8,123 nucleotides of DNA from Oscillospiraceae bacterium (GTDB lineage Bacteria > Bacillota > Clostridia > Oscillospirales > Oscillospiraceae). The DNA lies in the NCBI GenBank assembly GCA_017378975.1, contig JAFNXT010000230.1, forward strand, positions 1 through 8,123. The letters run 5' to 3'. How positions within the stretch are numbered: the stretch's first letter is position 1; the number at the start of each line of letters is the position of its first letter. A program made the translations under genes and the position numbers. This document shows positions 1 to 5,072 of this stretch, one piece after another. The notes under the pieces are model-generated. The model was not told where the DNA came from, searched no databases, and worked only from the letters and a program-made list of their open reading frames with translations.

Positions 1-834
1 GTTGATGGCACGCTCTTCCTGGCTGCCCCATGCGGGCTCGTCTTCTTCGGAAGCGGTGGATTCCTTGACACCCCATGCGTCCACAGAAGCAACTGCCAGG
101 ATGGGCATCTGCAGATCTGCGTCGCCCTGTGCCAGAGCGGCCAGACGGATGCGGTCGAAGGTGGAAGCTGCGTACTCGTAGCCGTAGCCGACAGCTGCGG
201 TACCGATATCCATAACGATGGACTCAGCAGCAACGTTGGCATCCTTCTTCAGCATGATGTTCAGCTGCTTTGCCAGGTTGATGTCATCAGCGGTCTCAGC
301 GCCCAGCTTCTGGCCGTTGGCCAGAGCGACGGAAGCGCCCACGGTCTTGTAGTTCTCGTTCTTGGCAGACATGCACAGCACGTTCTTGCCGCTCAGAGCC
401 TCAGCGATGGCGGCCAGCAGCTCGCCATCCTTCTCGATGTTCTTGCAGCCCATGACCACGATGGGCTTGGTGACGACCTCAGCCACAGCCTTGGCATCGG
501 CGACGCAGTCGGCAACGGAGCGGTTCTCACCGTTGGGATCGGCGCCCACGAAGTTCAGGCAGATGAAGTCACAGCCCTCCATGGACTCGGCACGCTTGGC
601 GTACTCAGCCATGGTGGTGCAACCGGCATAGAAGTCGGTCAGACCGGGCCAATTCCACTGGCAGGCCAGATCGGAGACCTCCACACCGATCTTCGGTGCG
701 TTCTCGATGGGAGCATCGAAGGTGTAGAAGGGCAGCACGTTCTGGCCGCCGATGACGATCGCAGCATCACCGGTGCCCAGCGTCACGGCGTTGATCTTGC
801 CGCTGTAGGCTGCCGTCTTGGGAACGAAAGACAT
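1..834 (-). CDS. acsD: Corrinoid iron-sulfur protein small (delta) subunit of CO dehydrogenase/acetyl-CoA synthase, 3' end missing
   Basis: The frame is open from ATG at 834 to the left edge, giving 278 residues; family members run a little over 300, so roughly 30-40 C-terminal residues are missing. The protein starts MSFVPKTAAYSGKI. It contains GGQNVLPFYTFD (29-40), the NWPGLTDFY stretch (61-69), KPIVVMGCKN (123-132) and an AWG-containing end (268-270), all recognised from AcsD/CdhD proteins. In the known family this TIM-barrel subunit pairs with AcsC to form the corrinoid protein that passes a methyl group from methyl-tetrahydrofolate to acetyl-CoA synthase in the cytoplasm (Wood-Ljungdahl pathway). 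The start is supported by AAGGGGG at 844-850, nine bases upstream. cooC lies upstream on the same strand, 116 bases away. Its codons differ from its neighbours (Arg only CGT/CGC, many GCT/GGT/GTT), as in strongly expressed genes. The family call rests on recognition, not an alignment. Confidence 0.9.
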   Translation of the reverse strand, partial: MSFVPKTAAYSGKINAVTLGTGDAAIVIGGQNVLPFYTFDAPIENAPKIGVEVSDLACQWNWPGLTDFYAGCTTMAEYAKRAESMEGCDFICLNFVGADPNGENRSVADCVADAKAVAEVVTKPIVVMGCKNIEKDGELLAAIAEALSGKNVLCMSAKNENYKTVGASVALANGQKLGAETADDINLAKQLNIMLKKDANVAAESIVMDIGTAAVGYGYEYAASTFDRIRLAALAQGDADLQMPILAVASVDAWGVKESTASEEDEPAWGSQEERAIN

Positions 835-843
835 TGTTGTTAT

Positions 844-850
844 CCCCCTT
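844..850 (-). promoter_or_regulatory. Ribosome binding site of acsD
   Basis: On the minus strand this reads AAGGGGG, nine bases before the ATG at 834. It is slightly off the AAGGAGG used by cooC and the hyd genes, but it fixes the acsD start. Confidence 0.75.
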
Positions 851-869
851 GATAAATTTAGTTTTTTAA

Positions 870-937
870 GATATGAGATATGAGATACGAGATATAAGAT
901 ATGGATATCTCGTATCTCATATCTCGTATCTCATATC
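870..937. repeat. Inverted array of 7-nt repeats (GATAYGA units) between cooC and acsD
   Basis: Reading plus, five consecutive 7-base units GATATGA, GATATGA, GATACGA, GATATAA, GATATGG fill 870-904. The next bases read as the reverse complement of the same units: TCGTATC at 910-916, TCATATC at 917-923, TCGTATC at 924-930 and TCATATC at 931-937. The two halves form a hairpin: 870-895 pairs with 905-930 at 25 of 26 positions around a 9-base loop (896-904). It lies entirely in the 116-base gap between the cooC stop and the acsD RBS, so it would be transcribed if the two genes share an mRNA. No U-run follows on the minus strand (CTTAAAAAAC instead), so it does not look like a normal intrinsic terminator. 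A role in mRNA processing or stability is inference. Confidence 0.85.
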
Positions 938-950
938 ATTATCTACGTTT

Positions 951-1715
951 TTATAGCCCGATGCTGTGCATCACGCTTTTCAGGGCCGCTTTCATGGGTG
1001 CGGTGTCGGGGAGCTTGGAAGAAGGCTCGCCCTCGCAGTCACAGCGGTACACCGCCTCGTCATGGGGCAGGACACCGAAGAGCGTCAGGCCGTACTTCCC
1101 GATCTCGGACTTGATGCCCTCGTCCAGCACGCCGCCGGGGGCCCGGTTCACGATCAGCCCCATCTTGCCGGGCTTCAGCTCCATATCCCGGACCATCTCT
1201 GCCAGCCGGGCCGCCGCCTGGATGCCCCGACGGGAACAGTCGGAGATCAGGAGCATGGTATCCACATGAGGCAGGGTGCCTCTGGCCACGTGCTCGAGGC
1301 CCGCCTCGTTGTCCATGACCACATAGGCGTAGTTGGGCACATACTTATCCATCTGCCGCTTGAGCATCCCATTGACGAAGCAGTAACAGCCCTCGCCCTG
1401 CGTACGGCCCATGATCAGCATATCGAAATCGTCCTCTTCGATCAGAGCCTGAGAGAACTTCATCTCGGCGTAATCAGCCTTGGTCATGCTTTTGGGGACG
1501 GTGCCCTTCAGCTCCGCCTGCGCCATCTCCTCACGGATCTGACCCAGAGAGGTCTCCGGCTCCACGCCCAGCACTTCATTCAAATTCGCATTGGCATCCG
1601 CATCCACCACCAGCACCGGGCCATCACCCTTGGCGCACAGGTAGTCGATGATCATGCCACAGGTAGTGGTCTTGCCTACGCCGCCCTTACCGGCGACCGC
1701 GATCGTATGAGGCAT
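951..1715 (-). CDS. cooC: CooC-type nickel-insertion ATPase for carbon monoxide dehydrogenase
   Basis: A 254-residue cytoplasmic MinD/SIMIBI-class P-loop ATPase. It shows the deviant Walker A AGKGGVGKTT (8-17), VVDADANAN (37-44), a CYC pair at C110/C112 matching the CxC that binds Ni(II) at the CooC dimer interface, and VVMDNEAGLEH (132-142), the switch/Walker B-like segment. In the family, ATP-driven dimerisation delivers nickel to the C-cluster of CO dehydrogenase. The frame is open further upstream to 1967, but ATG at 1715 is chosen: MPHTIAVAGKGG is the normal family N-terminus, AAGGAGG sits six bases upstream (1722-1728), and the extension would run through a promoter and a palindrome. 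A second CxC (C225/C227) lies near the C-terminus. It has its own promoter (1783-1811) and is followed by acsD. The CO dehydrogenase catalytic gene is not in the window. Confidence 0.92.
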   Translation of the reverse strand: MPHTIAVAGKGGVGKTTTCGMIIDYLCAKGDGPVLVVDADANANLNEVLGVEPETSLGQIREEMAQAELKGTVPKSMTKADYAEMKFSQALIEEDDFDMLIMGRTQGEGCYCFVNGMLKRQMDKYVPNYAYVVMDNEAGLEHVARGTLPHVDTMLLISDCSRRGIQAAARLAEMVRDMELKPGKMGLIVNRAPGGVLDEGIKSEIGKYGLTLFGVLPHDEAVYRCDCEGEPSSKLPDTAPMKAALKSVMHSIGL

Positions 1716-1721
1716 ATCGCT

Positions 1722-1728
1722 CCTCCTT
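1722..1728 (-). promoter_or_regulatory. Ribosome binding site of cooC (decides the start)
   Basis: Minus-strand AAGGAGG lies six bases before the ATG at 1715. It supports this start over the longer open frame that begins at 1967. Confidence 0.85.
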
Positions 1729-1782
1729 GCTGGTCCATTACACCGGCGGACGGACATACTGCCCCCATACCGATGCGAAAAT

Positions 1783-1811
1783 ATCATACCACATCCGCGC
1801 CTTGAATTCAA
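1783..1811 (-). promoter_or_regulatory. Sigma-A-like promoter of cooC (and probably acsD)
   Basis: On the minus strand the -35 box TTGAAT (1806-1811) is separated by exactly 17 bases from the -10 box TATGAT (1783-1788). The bases TGG directly before the -10 make an extended -10. Predicted transcription start is near 1776, giving a leader of about 60 bases to the cooC ATG. The -35 box lies inside a perfect palindrome (1798-1815), which suggests repression or other control. Confidence 0.65.
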
Positions 1812-1815
1812 GGCG
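1798..1815. promoter_or_regulatory. Perfect 18-bp palindrome over the cooC -35 box, candidate operator
   Basis: CGCCTTGAATTCAAGGCG is its own reverse complement over all 18 bases, centred between 1806 and 1807. It covers the whole -35 box and half the spacer, a position where a dimeric regulator would compete with RNA polymerase. I do not recognise a known regulator consensus, and no second copy was seen in the other intergenic regions of the window. Confidence 0.5.
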
Positions 1816-1855
1816 TAAAAACAACAAATCCACCAATTTCTGCCCTGTCTTCGGG

Positions 1856-1875
1856 GTTTTTCCTGTGCGAAAAAC
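1856..1875. repeat. Short inverted repeat upstream of the cooC promoter
   Basis: GTTTTTC at 1856-1862 and GAAAAAC at 1869-1875 form a 7-bp inverted repeat around a 6-base loop. It lies about 45 bases upstream of the cooC -35 box. It could be an upstream regulatory site or chance in a T/A-rich patch. Confidence 0.35.
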
Positions 1876-1909
1876 AAACATCCACACCTCAAGAACACCC
1901 AACGCCCCA

Positions 1910-1953
1910 CACCTCCCTCCGGCGAGGGAGGTGGCTCACATGGCCGGAGGGAG
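1910..1953. repeat. GC-rich palindromic element with two mutually exclusive hairpins
   Basis: CACCTCCCTC (1910-1919) pairs perfectly with GAGGGAGGTG (1924-1933) around the 4-base loop CGGC. Alternatively CTCCCTCCGG (1913-1922) pairs perfectly over 10 bases with CCGGAGGGAG (1944-1953). The two hairpins share bases and cannot form together. The element lies after the thioesterase stop on the minus strand and ahead of the cooC promoter. No U-run follows directly, so terminator function is uncertain. The style (CCTCCCTC/GAGGGAGG arms in an intergenic gap) resembles dispersed palindromic elements of gut Clostridia; that resemblance is from memory. Confidence 0.6.
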
Positions 1954-1965
1954 CGTGACCGGGTC

Positions 1966-1980
1966 AAGCGTGGGACGCTT
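1966..1980 (-). terminator. Small hairpin at the thioesterase stop codon
   Basis: AAGCGT and ACGCTT form a 6-bp inverted repeat with a 3-base loop that touches the TGA stop (1980-1982). There is no U-run. It may add to the GC-rich hairpin at 1910-1953 in protecting or ending the thioesterase transcript. Weak call. Confidence 0.3.
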
Positions 1981-2423
1981 CAGCGATCCCTGTCCGGATC
2001 CACATAGAAAAAGGTGGCGATGGCGCTGACGCACAGCTTCCCCGGGGCGCTCTCCCGGTACAGCTCCGCCGCCGCCCGCAGGAGCGTCCGGGTCACCGAC
2101 ACCATCCGCACCCGGCAGATCACATCCTCCCCCGGGATCAAAGGCCGGTGGAAATCCGTCTGCATGGTGATGGTGGGGGCGATCCCGTCCCCGGGCCGGT
2201 AGCCATAGGCCACGGTACCCATGGCCTGATCGGCGATGGTGTTGCATATACCTCCATGGAGGGTCCCATGGGCATTACGCATCCAACGTTCCGTCTTGGC
2301 CCGCAGGATATAGACCCCCGTATCCTCTTCATAGTCCACCGCCTCCAGACGAAGCATAGACCCGATCGCCCCCGGGGCGATCTCATCCAGCTGACGAAGC
2401 CGGGCTTTCACTTGTTCGATCAT
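1980..2423 (-). CDS. PaaI-family hotdog-fold acyl-CoA thioesterase
   Basis: The protein is 147 residues, the normal size for a single hotdog domain. The diagnostic stretch is N50-A-H-G-T-L-H-G-G58, followed by the helix with D65 (NTIADQAMG). The HGG turn with nearby Asn and the helix Asp are the family's CoA-binding and catalytic features. After it come the ITMQTDFHRPLIPGEDV strand pair (85-101) and a C-terminal ATFFYVD strand (136-142). Family members hydrolyse aryl- or acyl-CoA thioesters in the cytoplasm; the substrate here is unknown. ATG at 2423 is preceded by AAGGAG ten bases upstream (2434-2439). It is divergent from the protease gene at 2630 and separated from cooC by 264 bases containing a promoter, so it is probably its own transcription unit. 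A link to acetyl-CoA metabolism cannot be shown. Confidence 0.85.
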   Translation of the reverse strand: MIEQVKARLRQLDEIAPGAIGSMLRLEAVDYEEDTGVYILRAKTERWMRNAHGTLHGGICNTIADQAMGTVAYGYRPGDGIAPTITMQTDFHRPLIPGEDVICRVRMVSVTRTLLRAAAELYRESAPGKLCVSAIATFFYVDPDRDR

Positions 2424-2446
2424 TCTTAATCAACTCCTTCTCCTCT

Positions 2447-2475
2447 ATGATACCCCGATCGCCCCAAAAACGCAA
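2447..2475 (-). promoter_or_regulatory. Candidate promoter of the thioesterase gene
   Basis: On the minus strand TTGCGT (2470-2475) and TATCAT (2447-2452) are spaced by 17 bases. The -10 matches five of six consensus bases, the -35 only three. The predicted start near 2440 leaves a leader of about 17 bases just long enough to hold the RBS. Plausible but not strong. Confidence 0.4.
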
Positions 2476-2493
2476 CCACCCACAAGCTGGACT

Positions 2494-2555
2494 TTTCCAC
2501 GACCGTATGATATCATTGGAAATACGGGATCATCGTGTCCGCTCCACAGATGATC
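2494..2555. repeat. Cluster of small inverted repeats upstream of the protease gene
   Basis: Several perfect short dyads overlap here: ATGATATCAT (2507-2516); CCGTAT (2503-2508) with ATACGG (2522-2527); TTTCCA (2494-2499) with TGGAAA (2517-2522); and GATCATC (2528-2534) with GATGATC (2549-2555). They occupy the gap between two divergent genes, where promoters and operators are expected. A TATGAT at 2506-2511 could be a plus-strand -10 box, but no convincing -35 is 17 bases ahead of it. Confidence 0.4.
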
Positions 2556-2586
2556 GCAAATATGTCCCGAAGGGACACCTCGATCA

Positions 2587-2614
2587 TGCATTTTGCATCC
2601 TTCATCCTGCATCA
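2587..2614 (+). repeat. Short imperfect tract of 7-nt repeats (TGCATYY) in the protease leader
   Basis: Four consecutive 7-base units read TGCATTT, TGCATCC, TTCATCC, TGCATCA. The tract ends 15 bases before the chosen ATG. Its period matches the 7-nt array at 870-937, although the unit differs. Confidence 0.5.
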
Positions 2615-2629
2615 TTTCGGAGATGTATC

Positions 2630-3310
2630 ATGACGCTGAAACTGAAACATAACTATATCCTCCTCACCGTCGCCCTCTGCGCTCTGATCATGGGGCTGGT
2701 GGACGGGGTGCTCCAGCCGGGGTATGCCGTGAAATCCGCCATCAAGATCTTCCTGTTCCTGGGGGCTCCGGCAGGCTATCTGCTTCTGGACAAAGCCGCC
2801 GGGAAGGACCTTCTGTCCCTGTTCCGCCCCCGGCCTCGGGATCTGCTGATCGCGGGCGGTCTGGGGCTCGGGGTGCTGGCCCTGATCCTGGGTGGCTACT
2901 TCCTCCTGCGCGAGCCTCTGGGGATCGACCAGCTTGCCCTGACGCTTACCGCCAACAGCGGTGTGGACCGGGACGATTTCCTGTGGGTCTCCCTGTACAT
3001 CTGCTTCGTCAACTCCCTGCTGGAGGAGATCCTCTTCCGTGGCTTCGCCTTCATCACCCTGAAACGCCACACCGGCCGGGCCTTCGCCTACTGCTTCAGC
3101 GCCCTGACCTTCGCGGTGTACCATCTGGGGATGTTCACCGGGAGCGCCCTGCCGATCGTCCTCCTGGCCACCGCCGCCCTCTTCGCCGCAGGGTGTGCGC
3201 TGGACTTCCTCAACGAGAAAAGCGGCAACATCTACGTCTCATGGCTGGTCCACCTGTGCGCCAACTTAGGCATCAACACCGTGGGCTACATCGTATTCGG
3301 GATGATATGA
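2630..3310 (+). CDS. CPBP (CAAX/Abi) family intramembrane metalloprotease
   Basis: A 226-residue membrane protein with the three metal-site motifs of the CPBP/Abi family: EExxxR as E132-E133-ILF-R137, FxxxH as F161-AVY-H165, and HxxxN as H208-LCA-N212. Hydrophobic segments lie at about 9-27, 36-54, 72-93, 116-130, 153-168, 174-190 and 203-225. Family members cleave substrates within the membrane (eukaryotic Rce1 trims prenylated proteins; bacterial members are linked to bacteriocin immunity or peptide maturation). No partner peptide gene is visible here. The frame is open from an ATG at 2447, but ATG at 2630 is preferred: GGAG at 2619-2622 lies seven bases upstream, MTLKLKHNYILL begins directly before the first helix, and the 61-residue extension is rich in charged residues and spans repeats. 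It converges on hydA, with a hairpin between. Confidence 0.85.
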   Translation: MTLKLKHNYILLTVALCALIMGLVDGVLQPGYAVKSAIKIFLFLGAPAGYLLLDKAAGKDLLSLFRPRPRDLLIAGGLGLGVLALILGGYFLLREPLGIDQLALTLTANSGVDRDDFLWVSLYICFVNSLLEEILFRGFAFITLKRHTGRAFAYCFSALTFAVYHLGMFTGSALPIVLLATAALFAAGCALDFLNEKSGNIYVSWLVHLCANLGINTVGYIVFGMI

Positions 3311-3324
3311 CACACATATGCTGT

Positions 3325-3352
3325 AACGGGACCGCCCTTGGGCGGTCCCGTT
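3325..3352. terminator. Strong hairpin between convergent protease and hydA genes, likely bidirectional terminator
   Basis: AACGGGACCGCCC (3325-3337) and GGGCGGTCCCGTT (3340-3352) are perfect 13-bp complements; the practical loop is CTTG after opening one pair. It sits 14 bases after the protease stop and 17 bases after the hydA stop on the other strand. On the plus strand TTCTTCATC follows the stem, a modest U-rich tail. The minus-strand tail (ACAGC) is poor, so termination of hydA may be less efficient. Confidence 0.75.
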
Positions 3353-3369
3353 CTTCATCATCTCATATC

Positions 3370-5058
3370 TTATTCGTGGTTATGCAACAGCTCATGGGCC
3401 TTGCCCTTGAAGAAACCGTTGTAGAACAGGTCCATCAGGGGATTCTCGTCGGACTTTTTGATCGCCATATCACCGTCAGCGGCATACAGGCCACGGGTCC
3501 GGGCCTCCGCACAGACTGCCTTGGTGCTACCCACCGGCTGACCGCCACCCATGACGCATCCGCCGGGGCAGGCCATGACCTCGATGAAATGGTACTCCTT
3601 CTGCCCCGACTTGACGGACTCCAGCACCTTCCGGGCGTTGGCAAGTCCCGAAGCCACGCAGATCTTCACATCGATGCCCTGATAGGGGACGGTGAACTCC
3701 CTGATGCCCTCCGGACCACGGACGCCGCACTCCGCGATCGCCGCCAGCGTGGCACTGTCGTGCCCCTCCGTCAGCCGGCGCAGGACCGCCTCGGTGACGC
3801 CGCCGGTGGCACCGAAGATCACACCGCCGCCGGAGCCGATGCCAAAGGGCATATCACAGGCTTCGCTGGGCATGGTCTCGAAATCGATACCGTGGGCATC
3901 GATCATCCGGATCAGCTCGTGGGTCGTCAGCACGATATCCGTATCCTTCTGCCCGTGGGTGTAGGACTCCTTCCGCTGTGCCTCCATCTTCTTGGCGGTA
4001 CAGGGCATGACCGAGACCACGAAGGTCTTTTTACCCTTGGCATTGGCCTCATCCCGATAGTAGTCCTTCAAAATGGCAGAGAACATCTGCTGGGGAGAGC
4101 GGCAGGTGGAGATGTTCGGCTTGAACTCCGGATACTCGTTCTCCACGAACTTGACCCATGCCGGACAGCAGGAGGTGAGCAGCGGGAGCTTCTCGCCCTT
4201 GCCCACCCGGTCCAGGAACTCCGCGGACTCCTCCATGATGGTCAGGTCGGCCGTATAGGTGGTATCGAACACCTCGTCGAAGCCCATGCGATGCAGAGCC
4301 GCCACGATCTTGCCCATGGAATTCTCCCCTCTGGGCAGACCGAAGGCCTCACCCACCGCCACACGGACCGCCGGCGCGATCTGGGCCACCACCCGGGTAT
4401 CGGGATCGCCGATCGCCTGCCAGACGTCAGTGGTGTTATGGCGGATGGTCAGCGCGCCGGTGGGACAGACCACACGGCACTGTCCACAGCTGACACAGTC
4501 GGTAGCGATCATGGCCTTGTCGAAGGCCGGCGTCACCGTGGCATCCGTGCCCCGGTGGGCAAAGCCCAGCACACCGATGCCCTGGATCTCGGAGCACACC
4601 CGGACACAGTTGCCGCACAGGATGCACTTATTGGGATCACGCACCAGTGCCGGAGAGGAGAAATCCACAGCCCTCTGCTCCCGGTGGTCATCGAAGCGGA
4701 CCTTGTTCACGCCAAGCTGGTAGGCCAGCTTCTGGAGGGTGCATTTGCCGTGCTTGTCACAGGTGGTGCAATCCCGGCAATGGGCCGCCAGCAACAGCTC
4801 CACGATCAGCTTACGGTGCTTGCGAAGACGCTCGGTGTGGGTATAGATCACCATGCCATCTCTGGGCTCCTCCGAGCAGGAAGCGAAGCACCGGCCCCGG
4901 TCATCCTCTACCGTACACAACCGGCAGGCACCGAACACGCTGAGCTCCGGCTGGTAGCACAGAGTCGGGACCTCGATACCGGCTTTGCGGATGATCGTCA
5001 GGATATTTTTCTCATCGGTGAATTCATATCTTTTACCGTTGATCGTAATGATTCCCAT
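3370..5058 (-). CDS. hydA: [FeFe] hydrogenase catalytic subunit of a trimeric HydABC/Hnd-type enzyme
   Basis: A 562-residue cytoplasmic protein with modular Fe-S wiring. The N-terminal plant-type [2Fe-2S] site is C34, C45, C48, C61. The His-ligated [4Fe-4S] site is H93, C97, C100, C106. Two ferredoxin-type [4Fe-4S] sites are C145/148/151/155 and C188/191/194/198. The H-cluster motifs are TSCCPAW (296-301), MPCTAKKME (351-359) and EVMACPGGCVMGGGQP (493-508), giving ligands C298, C353, C497 and C501. These sit two residues before their counterparts in Clostridium CpI. The CpI proton-path residues also seem conserved (C297, E277, E280, R284, S317), so the site looks intact. It makes or oxidises H2. 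ATG at 5058 follows AAGGAGG (5066-5072), which overlaps the hydB stop, so translation is probably coupled. Length fits HndD/HydA. Hydrogenase maturase genes are not in the window. Confidence 0.95.
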   Translation of the reverse strand: MGIITINGKRYEFTDEKNILTIIRKAGIEVPTLCYQPELSVFGACRLCTVEDDRGRCFASCSEEPRDGMVIYTHTERLRKHRKLIVELLLAAHCRDCTTCDKHGKCTLQKLAYQLGVNKVRFDDHREQRAVDFSSPALVRDPNKCILCGNCVRVCSEIQGIGVLGFAHRGTDATVTPAFDKAMIATDCVSCGQCRVVCPTGALTIRHNTTDVWQAIGDPDTRVVAQIAPAVRVAVGEAFGLPRGENSMGKIVAALHRMGFDEVFDTTYTADLTIMEESAEFLDRVGKGEKLPLLTSCCPAWVKFVENEYPEFKPNISTCRSPQQMFSAILKDYYRDEANAKGKKTFVVSVMPCTAKKMEAQRKESYTHGQKDTDIVLTTHELIRMIDAHGIDFETMPSEACDMPFGIGSGGGVIFGATGGVTEAVLRRLTEGHDSATLAAIAECGVRGPEGIREFTVPYQGIDVKICVASGLANARKVLESVKSGQKEYHFIEVMACPGGCVMGGGQPVGSTKAVCAEARTRGLYAADGDMAIKKSDENPLMDLFYNGFFKGKAHELLHNHE

Positions 5059-5065
5059 GGTTCCC

Positions 5066-5072
5066 CCTCCTT
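5066..5072 (-). promoter_or_regulatory. Ribosome binding site of hydA overlapping the hydB stop codon
   Basis: The minus strand reads TAAGGAGG: the TAA stop of hydB (5071-5073) is the start of the hydA Shine-Dalgarno, seven bases before ATG at 5058. This arrangement favours translational coupling of the two subunits. Confidence 0.85.

Noticed and set aside
870..937. Possible CRISPR array.
   Set aside because: Units are only 7 bases with no spacers and reverse orientation in the middle; there are no cas genes.
966..1805. Plus-strand open frame of 279 codons opposite cooC.
   Set aside because: It is antisense to a well-identified cooC with an RBS and promoter, and its product has no recognisable motif.
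1716..1967. N-terminal extension of cooC by 84 residues.
   Set aside because: The extension spans the promoter and part of the GC-rich palindromic element, is rich in Arg, Cys and Trp without family similarity, and the ATG at 1715 has an ideal RBS and the standard family N-terminus.
1716..1979. Possible riboswitch or small RNA gene before cooC.
   Set aside because: Most of the structured part lies upstream of the predicted cooC transcription start, and no known riboswitch core was recognised.
1936..2386. Other-frame open frames over the thioesterase.
   Set aside because: They overlap the thioesterase on the same or opposite strand, lack an RBS and show no domain, whereas the 147-residue frame has the complete hotdog motif set.
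2447..2629. N-terminal extension of the CPBP protease from an upstream ATG.
   Set aside because: It crosses the inverted repeats and the 7-nt tract, is highly charged, and has no good RBS. The ATG at 2630 has GGAG seven bases upstream and begins just before the first membrane helix.
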